Of a stretch of DNA of 64,000 nucleotides, positions 1 to 8,724 are shown piece by piece. Made by a program: the position numbers and the translations under genes. This DNA comes from GCA-2720865 sp047630275 (GTDB lineage: Bacteria; Bdellovibrionota; Bacteriovoracia; Bacteriovoracales; Bacteriovoracaceae), in assembly GCA_047630275.1 (NCBI GenBank), contig JBLHVN010000003.1, positions 372,001-436,000 on the forward strand, given 5' to 3'. The notes under the pieces were generated by a model. It did not search any database. It was given only the letters and a program-made list of their open reading frames with translations, and had not been told where the DNA came from. Position 1 is the first letter of the stretch. Each line of letters begins with the position of its first letter.

Positions 1-3000
1 GAGTTTTTCTGATACATCAGCTCGCACTTCTTGAATACAGGCATCCCATTCAACAATAGTCTTTTCATCCTGTACAAAAAGACCGTCACCGAGATCTCTA
101 GCGTATTTTATTGCGCCTTTGGTGAAACCAAAGATAGTCATAGCAGCGCAGGCATCCATCTTATATTTATACTCTTGAGTCTTAGAGTAGATATCTACTT
201 CTCTTGTGCATTTATTAAAGTAAAGAAGGCTATCTTTAATCACTGCAGAGTTTTGTTTTTCATTCTTGCTTAAGAGCCTTAAGATTTCCTTAAACTTAAA
301 AGGAATGATTTTTTCCATTGCATCTAATCTTAGTTTATTTGAACAAGCATCAAACTCTTCCTCAGGATCGTATTTTTCATTTGACCAATTTCCATCAAGA
401 GCAGCCTCTGCGTCTTTTTTATATTTATTAAGACACTTACCAAAGTCACCAATCAGTTCCTCTTGTAGGTTTGCCTTAAAGGAAATTGTTTGGGCGCGCA
501 TCTGATCACTTGCTCCGCCACTAATCTTTACTGTTTGATCAAGTGTATAAGGAATGACACCTTTTACAATCTCTGCACCAGCTGTTGCTTTAATTGTTAT
601 AGTTAGCCTCTTTAAGGCCTTGTCAGCTTCTGCCTTATCTTTGATTCGGCTTATATTCTCTATTTCTTTTTTGACCTCATCGTTGAGAACTCTGCCAATG
701 ATTCTTTCTTGGTCTACACCATTAAAGATACGTGAATTTTCATCTTGGTTTAGATTCTTTGTAAGAGTCTTACCAATGACCCAAACCGTTGAATCAGATT
801 TTAATTTAACAACACATTCATCTAAGTGCTTATCAACTGTTACTCCAGGAGCTCTATTGTCTAGGCACTTATTTAAGATCCCAATGGCTCTCTCTTTCAT
901 GTCAATGACATCTTGCTCTGTATCTAAAAGACCATCTTTGATAAGCCCTTCAGCAGTAAGCCCTACAATCTCAGGCCCGATCAATCGAGTAGCATCGAGC
1001 TTAAATTCATCTAGAGTTTCTGCCATAACCTGGGCGTTTTCATCTTTAGATGCCTCTAAGATCCTGTTTCTATAATCTAGTCCACTTGGACCAAGTAACT
1101 CTGCTTGTGCTCGCGCTACAATACGGCTCACTTCTTTGTTTTTTCTAACTGGGTCGTCTAAAGAGACTAAATCTATGACTTGTTCTTCAAGACTAAAGTC
1201 AATTATCTGAAGTGCTGCTTTTCCTTTATAGGCCTTGGCCCTTGCTACTAATTCATCAATACTCTTTGAGCCCTGCATGTCTTTATCCATGCCATCAAGA
1301 ACGACCTTCCCCCAGGTCTTGATATTCTTATCTTTTACTTTGGCATCTATTAATGAGCCCTCAACAATAGGTTTAAAGATAATCCCTTGAATCTCATCAT
1401 CTAGTAATAACTCAACCCCGCATTTTTCTTTAAGTGGATCAAGGGCCTCAGTCATTTCATTAACTGTTTCATAACCTTTTAGCTCTCTATTGAAGCAGGC
1501 CTGAATCTTCTCACCCATTAATTTTTTATGGGACTCATTAAGTTTAACTAACTTCCCTAGTTCTGGATCAGCAGCAAGAGTATCTTCAACGATCTTTCCA
1601 ACTGCATGGTAGCTGGCCCATGAAAGAGCCTCTTTTAAACATCCTGCGTGGGCACGGTCAGCGTATTCGGCTCTATATGTAGCCCTTATGGCCTTCTCAT
1701 CTTTAGAAAGACCGACCTCCTTAGGAAGTATGTTTTCAATTTCGTCAGTGATTCTTTTCTCTTCTCTATCAAAACAATACAGAAACCTTGGTTTTGTTTC
1801 AGGCTTCTCAGATAAAGAGTTATAAAAATCAGCACCAATGGCCTGCTTTACCATCTCTGGAACAACTCTTGAAAGAGTTCTGTTGAGAACTAAATTTGCA
1901 CATTCTCCTGGTTCAAGAGAAGGAACTGAGACTATTTTCTCTGGTCTAGGTCTTGGTCTACCACTCTCATACTTTTCATCATCTGAGGACTTAGAACCTT
2001 TGATTCTAGCAATAACTTCTCGCTGTTTATTGATACAAGCTTCGTAACCCTTCTCAAGGACCATTGTACTAGTTTCTACTCTCATCTCAGGAGTAAGGTC
2101 TTGCTTGGCAAGTTCTATGGTTAAGATCTTATCAATAACAACTCGACCCGTATCAACCTTGATTTCACTAACACAACCCATGAGGCTATTTTCAAAATCA
2201 ACCGGCTCCATAGAGTTTAATTTTTCAGTGTTATACTTAGTTCCAAAAAGACCTTCTGATTGAAGACCCGTGGAATTAAAACAGCTCCTTCCGTCTTTTA
2301 GGACCTTTTCTTTTTCATTACTTGTTAAAGTAAATTTATATCCCTTTGAATCAGCGATGGCCTTTACTTCCGTATCAAGAACAGGGCCTAGGGCCTTATC
2401 TACCGTTGAAAGAAAAGCTTGATAGAGGCAACCCTTTATCTTATTCGTAGAATCTGCCTCTGAAGCAACAGGCCTGTAATTTTCTTTAATACAGGCCATA
2501 TAAACTTTATTCGCTTCATCTTCCATTTTACCTAAATCATTTTGTCTAAGTTTTAAAAGAAGGATTTCACTACCTACAAAGATAGGAGCTTCTACTTTAA
2601 AGATCTCCATACACTTATCAGCAACTTCTTTATTACGGCTCTTTCCTGCCCGGGCCAAGCACTCTTTAAAAGCATCAGTTACATTGAGAACAATCGTTTT
2701 TATGGCCTTTTCAGATTCTTCAGGGAGCATTTCTTTAATCACTCTTAAAAGAATCTCATCCCCAAAGGCAGCGTAGGCCAGCTGAGCCCCTTTGGCCGTA
2801 ATATCCGTAACTCCGCTTCTATAATTGTCCGTCTTTTTACCAAGCTCAATTGAAATATCATTAGAGATAGCCCAAATCTCGCGGTTGGTAATTAAGTGGT
2901 TAAACTCAGGCCCAGCGAATGTTTCATTAGCATTTTCGTAGATGGTATCCCTAACAAATTCTCTTCTTCCCTCTTTACCAAAAAAGAGTTTGAAGAATCC

Positions 3001-4626
3001 ATTCTTTAATCCACCAGATCCCTCAACAAAAGGAGCATCGATATCATAGTAGTTCTTAGCAGATCCATCTAGGCGTATGCGAGTTCCACTAGAGGCAATC
3101 TCTCTTCTGTCTTTATCAAACGAAAAAGGAAAGATGTTTTTCTCAAAGCCTTCGTACTCAAATTCTCCAGATTTTTTCCCTTTAACAAAGACGGCTAAGT
3201 TTCCTTTTAGGATTCCTTTTTCAACACGGATATTATCAGCGTTGATACCCATCACTGCCTTCCATTCTTTTTTATCTGGATAGTTTGTTGAGATTAGATA
3301 GTTTCTTTGACCTTCATCATCAGTCTTAAAATCAAGTTTGAGACCTTCTTTTAAAGCCTCTTCGTCACTCATCCCTACCCACTCCATACGAGCGACTTGC
3401 CCTTTTGCATCGAGGAAGACTTTCACTCTTCTAGGCTTATCGAGTATATTTAATTCTAAAAAGAGGCTTCTATTGGAACTTGGAATAATGTTCTTAGCGA
3501 CTGCTTTATGTAGCTGCTGATCCCAAAGAGAATCAGTGATATTTTCAAATCCTCCAAGGTCTGGAAGGATATGCGTTTCCACTACGTCACGGCAAGGAAG
3601 GGCCTTTGAACCTCTAAAGTGATCAAGAGCCGATTCTGTATAAATCCTACTTGAAACGAGATCATTTCTAGCGGCTTGATAGCCATGCTCAGTTGTTAAA
3701 TCATAGACCGTATCTACTGTCCTTAAGACTTTAGACCTATCATTTTTATCGAGTTCTAATTTTTGAGAAATAAGTTCTTGGCGATCAAAATTAAATGAGA
3801 CTCGGTAAAGATTATTTCCGCTATATCTTTCCTTAACAAGAACATCACCTTCACGCTGCTTAAGCATGCTTTGATAGGCCCTGTTAAAATGATCATTATT
3901 AAATCCAAACCCCGCTTTTCTCATTTCTGCTTTAATCTTTCCCATGGAAGATTGAAACTGAACGGGGGTCTTAGCCCAATGGCTACTATCTTCACTAATT
4001 GAGAAGTTATTATCTCGTGAGCTAGGGTTTAAAAGATCTGGCCTAGCGATCTTACGGGGAAAGTTAAAGGCTGGTGAATTAGATTTCTTTGCTTTAAAAA
4101 CTTTTGTAACAAACTCTCCTCGCTCTTTATTAAAATAAACTCCAAGATGTTTTGTATTTCTTCCGCTACCACTTTTTCCAGTAGAGATCAGTTCAAAGTT
4201 ATTAGAGGAGTTATCAACTCTTCTTTCAAGGCGGGCCACAAAGTCCCTAGCCGCTTCTTTGCTTCCAAACCTAACCCCAAGTCCGTTGGCAGTCTTTGAT
4301 CTATTAGCCGGGTCTGATAAAGAATGAACTGTATAGCTAGCTTTAACATTATGTTCATCAAGGTTTGAAGGCGAAACATTTGAGAGGCTTCTTGAACTCT
4401 TAGGAAAATCAAAACGAGCCTTACCAGAGGCGGCTCTTCTTCTTTCAAACTCTTTAGACCAGCTAAAGGTTTTTGAGACTAAACGTTGTTTTTGAGAATC
4501 ATAATAAACGGCGGTAGAGGTTCTTCTTCCTTCATCATGTTGCTGAGCCTCTAAGCTATAGCGCTCCCCCGCAAAGGCATGGCCCAGGCCGAAATAGCAT
4601 AGCAATACGCTAAAAATTAAAAACAA
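1..4626 (-). CDS. Very large secreted protein of unknown function, partial at left edge
   Basis: An uninterrupted frame of about 1,540 codons enters from the left edge; its C-terminus lies outside the window. The N-terminus is a signal peptide (LLCYFGLGHAFA, then GERY). The first 600 or so residues are Arg/Lys/Ser-rich. The rest is helical and carries Cys at intervals of roughly 30-100 residues in a recurring context such as EACI, GCLYQA, GCLKEA, QACFN, KCLNKY, suggesting degenerate repeats. I recognise no family. The start is odd: no ATG or GTG precedes the signal peptide in frame. TTG at 4626 is used here, but it leaves out the basic n-region and has no ribosome site. A GAGAGG lies 5 nt before an in-frame ATA at 4641, giving IRFSQ in front. 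Being exported and very long, it may act at the envelope or in the periplasm; that is inference. Confidence 0.75.
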   Translation of the reverse strand, partial: MFLIFSVLLCYFGLGHAFAGERYSLEAQQHDEGRRTSTAVYYDSQKQRLVSKTFSWSKEFERRRAASGKARFDFPKSSRSLSNVSPSNLDEHNVKASYTVHSLSDPANRSKTANGLGVRFGSKEAARDFVARLERRVDNSSNNFELISTGKSGSGRNTKHLGVYFNKERGEFVTKVFKAKKSNSPAFNFPRKIARPDLLNPSSRDNNFSISEDSSHWAKTPVQFQSSMGKIKAEMRKAGFGFNNDHFNRAYQSMLKQREGDVLVKERYSGNNLYRVSFNFDRQELISQKLELDKNDRSKVLRTVDTVYDLTTEHGYQAARNDLVSSRIYTESALDHFRGSKALPCRDVVETHILPDLGGFENITDSLWDQQLHKAVAKNIIPSSNRSLFLELNILDKPRRVKVFLDAKGQVARMEWVGMSDEEALKEGLKLDFKTDDEGQRNYLISTNYPDKKEWKAVMGINADNIRVEKGILKGNLAVFVKGKKSGEFEYEGFEKNIFPFSFDKDRREIASSGTRIRLDGSAKNYYDIDAPFVEGSGGLKNGFFKLFFGKEGRREFVRDTIYENANETFAGPEFNHLITNREIWAISNDISIELGKKTDNYRSGVTDITAKGAQLAYAAFGDEILLRVIKEMLPEESEKAIKTIVLNVTDAFKECLARAGKSRNKEVADKCMEIFKVEAPIFVGSEILLLKLRQNDLGKMEDEANKVYMACIKENYRPVASEADSTNKIKGCLYQAFLSTVDKALGPVLDTEVKAIADSKGYKFTLTSNEKEKVLKDGRSCFNSTGLQSEGLFGTKYNTEKLNSMEPVDFENSLMGCVSEIKVDTGRVVIDKILTIELAKQDLTPEMRVETSTMVLEKGYEACINKQREVIARIKGSKSSDDEKYESGRPRPRPEKIVSVPSLEPGECANLVLNRTLSRVVPEMVKQAIGADFYNSLSEKPETKPRFLYCFDREEKRITDEIENILPKEVGLSKDEKAIRATYRAEYADRAHAGCLKEALSWASYHAVGKIVEDTLAADPELGKLVKLNESHKKLMGEKIQACFNRELKGYETVNEMTEALDPLKEKCGVELLLDDEIQGIIFKPIVEGSLIDAKVKDKNIKTWGKVVLDGMDKDMQGSKSIDELVARAKAYKGKAALQIIDFSLEEQVIDLVSLDDPVRKNKEVSRIVARAQAELLGPSGLDYRNRILEASKDENAQVMAETLDEFKLDATRLIGPEIVGLTAEGLIKDGLLDTEQDVIDMKERAIGILNKCLDNRAPGVTVDKHLDECVVKLKSDSTVWVIGKTLTKNLNQDENSRIFNGVDQERIIGRVLNDEVKKEIENISRIKDKAEADKALKRLTITIKATAGAEIVKGVIPYTLDQTVKISGGASDQMRAQTISFKANLQEELIGDFGKCLNKYKKDAEAALDGNWSNEKYDPEEEFDACSNKLRLDAMEKIIPFKFKEILRLLSKNEKQNSAVIKDSLLYFNKCTREVDIYSKTQEYKYKMDACAAMTIFGFTKGAIKYARDLGDGLFVQDEKTIVEWDACIQEVRADVSEKL

Positions 4627-4709
4627 CTGACTAAATCTTATAACTACCTCTCTATAGCTCTTCTTCTCATCGGTATAAATGAAAGAAGACTAAAGAGGCT
4701 TTATTGACG

Positions 4710-5636
4710 CTAACGACCTGTAATCATAGGCATAATAAAGAATTCAAAGGACAGGGTCCCGGCCCCAAAGATAACAGCAATCAAAGTGAATTTAAGCATC
4801 TCAACCAATGGATACTCCCCAGAGGTCTTTGCCCCATTCAGTATTCCAAAAAGCATCCCAATCCCAAGCCCTACTCCGTGGGCCGTATTGGCAATATTGC
4901 CTATTGCCCCAGTAAAACAAAGAAAAAACCAACCTATCAAGATCCAAATATCTCTTTTAGGGAGAGCAAAGCTTGAGTTTCTATCAAACTGTTTATTCAT
5001 CCAGATAAAGCCTAAAAGCGCGTAAACTATTCCAGAGAGACCCCCAAAAGGATTTTTACTAACAAAGTATTGAGAAAGGTTTGAGAGGATTCCTGAAGTT
5101 ATAAGGAGGACTAGATAATAGGTTTTCCCTTTTAGGTTCTCAATCAAACTTCCTAGATCCTTCATCCACATGCCGTTAAAAAGAATATGCATAAAACCAA
5201 AATGAAGAAAGACAGGGGTGATAAGACGCCAAACTTCTCCTTGCATAACTTCAGGGAGAAATACATCTCTTCCTGGGTAATTAGTCATAAAGAAAAGTTT
5301 GTAGATTGAATCAGACACAAAGATCTTACTGACAAAAACCAGAGCACTAATGATTAAGAAAATAAGGCTGATACTCCCAAGGGGGGTTTCCTTCATTTTC
5401 TTATATTCTTCAGGCATCTCTTGCGGTGGCGGGGCAAAGCCGACCTTTACCCTATAGTAATCAAAAGCCTCGGGTGCTGTCTTCTCGTCGTCGCTCGTTA
5501 TGACAAAAAGGCCAGATTCAGAGTCTAAATGTACCCTAACGTGGATATTTCTTTTTAATAATTCTGATACTATTTGGTCAGCTACTTTTTTATCTGCTAA
5601 CTCCCCAATCTTTATCGTATTTTCAAATTCATTCAT
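4710..5636 (-). CDS. glpG: Rhomboid intramembrane serine protease, GlpG type
   Basis: 308 aa. Residues 1-67 form a small cytoplasmic domain like that of GlpG; about six membrane segments follow from residue 88. The rhomboid hallmarks are all present: H145-H150-N154 in transmembrane segment 2 (HFGFMHILFN), the catalytic Ser201 in GGLSG, and the catalytic His253 in ANTAHGVG. The family cuts transmembrane helices inside the inner membrane. Length is close to E. coli GlpG (276 aa). There is no ribosome site before the ATG; instead TATAAT sits 8 nt upstream, so the mRNA is probably leaderless. It reads toward the large secreted protein, with a gap of about 70-80 nt, and could share its transcript. 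Substrates cannot be read from the sequence. Confidence 0.93.
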   Translation of the reverse strand: MNEFENTIKIGELADKKVADQIVSELLKRNIHVRVHLDSESGLFVITSDDEKTAPEAFDYYRVKVGFAPPPQEMPEEYKKMKETPLGSISLIFLIISALVFVSKIFVSDSIYKLFFMTNYPGRDVFLPEVMQGEVWRLITPVFLHFGFMHILFNGMWMKDLGSLIENLKGKTYYLVLLITSGILSNLSQYFVSKNPFGGLSGIVYALLGFIWMNKQFDRNSSFALPKRDIWILIGWFFLCFTGAIGNIANTAHGVGLGIGMLFGILNGAKTSGEYPLVEMLKFTLIAVIFGAGTLSFEFFIMPMITGR

Positions 5637-5644
5637 GGTTTAAG

Positions 5645-5673
5645 ATTATAGGGAGAGAAAAGCTTTCGCAATT
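5645..5673 (-). promoter_or_regulatory. Promoter of the rhomboid gene, -10 TATAAT eight nt before ATG
   Basis: On the minus strand a perfect TATAAT (5650-5645) lies 8 nt before the ATG at 5636. Weak -35 candidates (AATTGC, TTGCGA) lie 15-17 bp upstream. No Shine-Dalgarno sequence fits between, so the start point would fall at or next to the start codon. Confidence 0.5.
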
Positions 5674-5724
5674 CCTAAAGAAATTATCTTCAGGCTCGAA
5701 AAGGTTTAAGTAACTGGAGGAAAA

Positions 5725-5979
5725 ATGGCATATGACAGTAATGAATTAATGAAGCAAATCGAACAAAGAGTTTCACAACTAATCAATAGCAGTGATCCAA
5801 AACAAGATCTTCAAAATATGTGTAGGCTTCAAATAGAGCATGCACCCCACTTAACTCAAACAGAAGCAAAGGATTATGTAATTCTTGGTCTAATAGAATC
5901 ACATAAGGATCATGAACTTGATCATCTTTGGTATCAGTTTAAGAATTTATCAGAAGAAACGACTGAGGAAGCAGCTTAA
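5725..5979 (+). CDS. Small cytoplasmic protein of unknown function
   Basis: 84 aa, acidic, helical, no signal peptide or membrane segment. A strong ribosome site (GGAGG, 6 nt before ATG) and normal codon use support a real gene. It is divergent from the rhomboid gene and ends 2 nt before the stop of the convergent secreted protein. It has Cys33 in the string LQNMCRLQIEHAP and a C-terminal Glu/Thr/Ala tail. I recognise no family. Confidence 0.75.
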   Translation: MAYDSNELMKQIEQRVSQLINSSDPKQDLQNMCRLQIEHAPHLTQTEAKDYVILGLIESHKDHELDHLWYQFKNLSEETTEEAA

Positions 5980-5981
5980 GA

Positions 5982-8072
5982 TCAAAGCCCGCTTAATACT
6001 TTTTCTAGGGCAAGATCGATGAGCCTCTTTTGCTCTTTGGTCACCTTGCCCCCAAGTAGAACACCCCACTCTCCATTTGTTGTTTGAGAAGGTTTATAGT
6101 CAATGGCGATCATTAGCTTTTTTGCATCCGCGGGGCTTATCTTATCTTTACCTACACCTGTTATGGCCTTTCTTATCTCTTTTTCTACTTTCTCTGCCCT
6201 TACAATATATTCACTTCGGCTAGAAACTGGAATTGAAGTGCCATCTGGGTACTTAGTTTCAACAAAAGTAACTCGGTACTTAGAAGGATCTTTTCTTCCA
6301 AGATTTCTCACAAGTTTTTCTTTATTTTTTAAGCTCCAAGAGCCATCAGGAAAGTAAATCCCATCATCTCCAGAGAAGACAGCCGGCTTTCTAGTATGAG
6401 TCACTTTTTGAGTCCCTCTATTAAAAGCTCTTTTTGCAGTGTTCATCGAATCTGTTACTTTTTCAACATGCTCGTCAACAGCAGTGAGGGCCTTTCCAAC
6501 CATTGCCTGGTTGCTTCCTTCAGCTGTATTTTTAGCAAGCCCCACCATAGCCTGATAGGCATTATCCACTCCCACTCCAGTGAAATCTACAGAGACAAGC
6601 CCATTTTCAGATTGTCCCAAGTCAATCCCTGCCCTATTTCTTACAAATAATGGCGGAGCTAAGCTATCCACACTTTCAAAATATGTAGTCATCTTATCTA
6701 GGGTCTGAGGATCCACTTCAGTCCCAAAGATCTTTTTGAATTGGGTGTTTAAAGCCGCGTGGTATTTCTCCGGTGATTCAAAGTCAGTAGACTTTGTCTT
6801 TCTTAAGATCCCAATAGCATCTTTTGATAAGACCTTCTTTTTCCCAACGGCACTAACTATTATTTTGTACTCAGATAATCCTTTAGCATTTTGTAGTTCA
6901 AGTCTTATACTTTCAACCCCTTTAATATCGCTAGCGAGATTATCAACCCGGCTCTGATACTCAACGAGTTTTGATTGAGACCCAGGCTCACGGATCATTC
7001 CCCTTGCTTGCCTCGCGGCCATATTCGCTTCAAGTGGAGTATCACCAGTACCAGCAAGAAACCATTTTTTAGGATCCCCAAGCTGACCTGTGCGTTTTTC
7101 CCATAGAGGTTTTAGGCCAGTAGAGCTTAGGGCCTTTTCAAATTCTGTAGTAGATTCTTGATAGAGTTTCTTAAGTGCTTTTAAGATAGCCCCTGAGTCC
7201 TCTCCTTCGTCGATTAGAAAACGAAAGCGAAGAGACTTAAAGTCTCTATAACGACCTTCAAGCTTTCCTGAGAGCTCCGGACTTTTTTGGATCTTATCAT
7301 AGAGGATTCTGTTAAAGAGGTTCCCGGTAGCATCTGATAAATCTTTAGTCTCCATGATCTCATCATTTAACTGTTTTAAAACAGAGTTCTCCACATCAAA
7401 GTAAACAGGCTTTTTGCCGGGAGGAATATCATCGATTCCACTAATAAAAAGTCTATTATCAAACTCTAAGTTACTCCTAGCATTTGCCGTCTTAAATCTT
7501 TCTACTGAAGGAAGTGTTCGAACGCGAGACCTCGCATATGAGGAATGCAGGCTTGCTTTGAACTCTGTCGCTTTAGCTGGAGAAATAGGCCCTGTTCTAA
7601 CTGAAGAAGATAGAAGTTCCATATCTCCTAATCGATCCATGCGAGGAACGGCTATTGAATCAATTGAAACGGCCGGAAGAGAGTTTGTATCTGAATGAGC
7701 AATGCCTCTAGAGTCTAAGCTAAGAACTGAAATCTGCTCAGAGCCATCAGCCATATTGGTGACCCTAGCTTCCCCGCCTGCAATGGCGATGGCCTCTGTA
7801 TCAGAGACAAGCCCGGCCTTAGCATCAACAGCTGAGTCCGTAACCATGACAGCTTTCGCTTCAGCAGCAGCATTCACCCCTGCCCCTTGCATACCGTCGT
7901 TGATCAAAGCCGCTGACTTTGCTTCAGCAGCAACGCTCGTGCTTGAGATTCCATCCATTTCATTGCGTATGACTTTTGCTAACTGCTCCACCCCTTTTTC
8001 ACAGGTGGCATGAGCGCTGATAATCTGCAGCTGTAGAAAAAAGAAAAAGGTGACTTTAAAGAATGATTTCAT
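5982..8072 (-). CDS. Large secreted protein of unknown function
   Basis: 696 aa. Signal peptide at 1-22 (FFFFLQLQIISAHA, then TCEKG). Residues 40-110 are rich in Ala with loosely repeated AAEAK/AVDAK units (SVAAEAKSAAL, NAAAEAKAVMV, SAVDAKAGLV). The middle, about residues 215-350, is a charged helical stretch starting at PVYFDVENSVLKQLND. The C-terminus (about 640-696) ends in GVLLGGKVTKEQKRLIDLAL. There are almost no Cys after the signal peptide (one near the mature N-terminus). I recognise no family. It is the second large exported protein at this end of the window and points toward the rhomboid gene from the other side of the 84-aa gene. Confidence 0.8.
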   Translation of the reverse strand: MKSFFKVTFFFFLQLQIISAHATCEKGVEQLAKVIRNEMDGISSTSVAAEAKSAALINDGMQGAGVNAAAEAKAVMVTDSAVDAKAGLVSDTEAIAIAGGEARVTNMADGSEQISVLSLDSRGIAHSDTNSLPAVSIDSIAVPRMDRLGDMELLSSSVRTGPISPAKATEFKASLHSSYARSRVRTLPSVERFKTANARSNLEFDNRLFISGIDDIPPGKKPVYFDVENSVLKQLNDEIMETKDLSDATGNLFNRILYDKIQKSPELSGKLEGRYRDFKSLRFRFLIDEGEDSGAILKALKKLYQESTTEFEKALSSTGLKPLWEKRTGQLGDPKKWFLAGTGDTPLEANMAARQARGMIREPGSQSKLVEYQSRVDNLASDIKGVESIRLELQNAKGLSEYKIIVSAVGKKKVLSKDAIGILRKTKSTDFESPEKYHAALNTQFKKIFGTEVDPQTLDKMTTYFESVDSLAPPLFVRNRAGIDLGQSENGLVSVDFTGVGVDNAYQAMVGLAKNTAEGSNQAMVGKALTAVDEHVEKVTDSMNTAKRAFNRGTQKVTHTRKPAVFSGDDGIYFPDGSWSLKNKEKLVRNLGRKDPSKYRVTFVETKYPDGTSIPVSSRSEYIVRAEKVEKEIRKAITGVGKDKISPADAKKLMIAIDYKPSQTTNGEWGVLLGGKVTKEQKRLIDLALEKVLSGL

Positions 8073-8182
8073 CTAGGTCTCTTATCGGTAAAGGTCAGCC
8101 ATTCTTTACCTTTATAGTCGGTTACTCGTTGCATTATTCTACACCATGTTTTTTATTCAATAATATTAAGCCCTTAAAATAG

Positions 8183-8211
8183 GTTAAAAAATGTCTTATA
8201 TATGCTATAAT
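8183..8211 (+). promoter_or_regulatory. Promoter of the suf operon
   Basis: TATAAT at 8206-8211 with GTTAAA as a weak -35 at 8183-8188 (17-bp spacer). It leaves a leader of about 60 nt before the Rrf2 regulator gene. In this family the regulator usually represses its own operon through a site overlapping the promoter; I see no clear operator by eye. Confidence 0.55.
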
Positions 8212-8233
8212 GCCTTAAATAAGTTTCTTTTTG

Positions 8234-8246
8234 CCCCCTTTTGGGG
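8234..8246 (+). promoter_or_regulatory. GC-rich hairpin in the suf 5' leader
   Basis: CCCC-TTTT-GGGG forms a compact stem in the leader between the TATAAT box and the AAGGA ribosome site. A T-rich stretch lies before it and none directly after it, so it is not an obvious terminator. It may stabilise the leader or mark a regulatory element. Confidence 0.3.
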
Positions 8247-8280
8247 TAAGTAGAAGCCCTTGAATTTATAAGGAAGTTCT

Positions 8281-8724
8281 ATGCTTAAGATTAACCGTAA
8301 AGTGGAATACGCTTTGATGGCCTTAAAGTTTATGGCCCGCAAAGAAAAAGGTGACCTCACCAGCGCCAGAGAAATCTGCGAGGCCTTTAATGTACCTTTT
8401 GATACCACTGCCAAAGTTCTTCAGATCATGAACACCAATGGCCTTCTCAACTCCGTTAAAGGAATTAGAGGCGGTTATCACTTAGAGAAGAAACTCGATG
8501 AAATTACTTATATGGAACTTGCTCGAATCATAGAAGGCAAAGACGCTACTCAATTTTGTCAAAACTCTAAGGGAGAGCTTTGCGAGCTTCATAGCAGCTG
8601 CAATATCTCTGACCCACTAGAACAATTGAATAAGAAATTAAATGCTTACCTAGAAGGACTCACTTTAAGTGAACTTCTCTTTGAAAATGAACCACAGACA
8701 ACTGAATTAAGGATGGAAGTATGA
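8281..8724 (+). CDS. Rrf2/IscR family iron-sulfur sensing regulator of the suf operon
   Basis: 147 aa. The N-terminal winged helix (KINRKVEYALMALKFMA and GIRGGYHLEKK) is typical of Rrf2 proteins. Three Cys at positions 93, 101 and 107 match the cluster-binding triad of IscR (92, 98, 104), with slightly different spacing. It is the first gene of the suf operon and overlaps sufB by 4 nt (ATGA), so it probably senses Fe-S status and controls sufBCDS. It could be called IscR or SufR; the sequence alone does not decide. An AAGGA ribosome site lies 7 nt before the ATG. Confidence 0.9.
   Translation: MLKINRKVEYALMALKFMARKEKGDLTSAREICEAFNVPFDTTAKVLQIMNTNGLLNSVKGIRGGYHLEKKLDEITYMELARIIEGKDATQFCQNSKGELCELHSSCNISDPLEQLNKKLNAYLEGLTLSELLFENEPQTTELRMEV

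Noticed and set aside
554..1075. 173-codon plus-strand frame
   Set aside because: It is the complement of the large minus-strand secreted protein, with a hydrophobic Ser/Leu-rich translation typical of antisense shadows.
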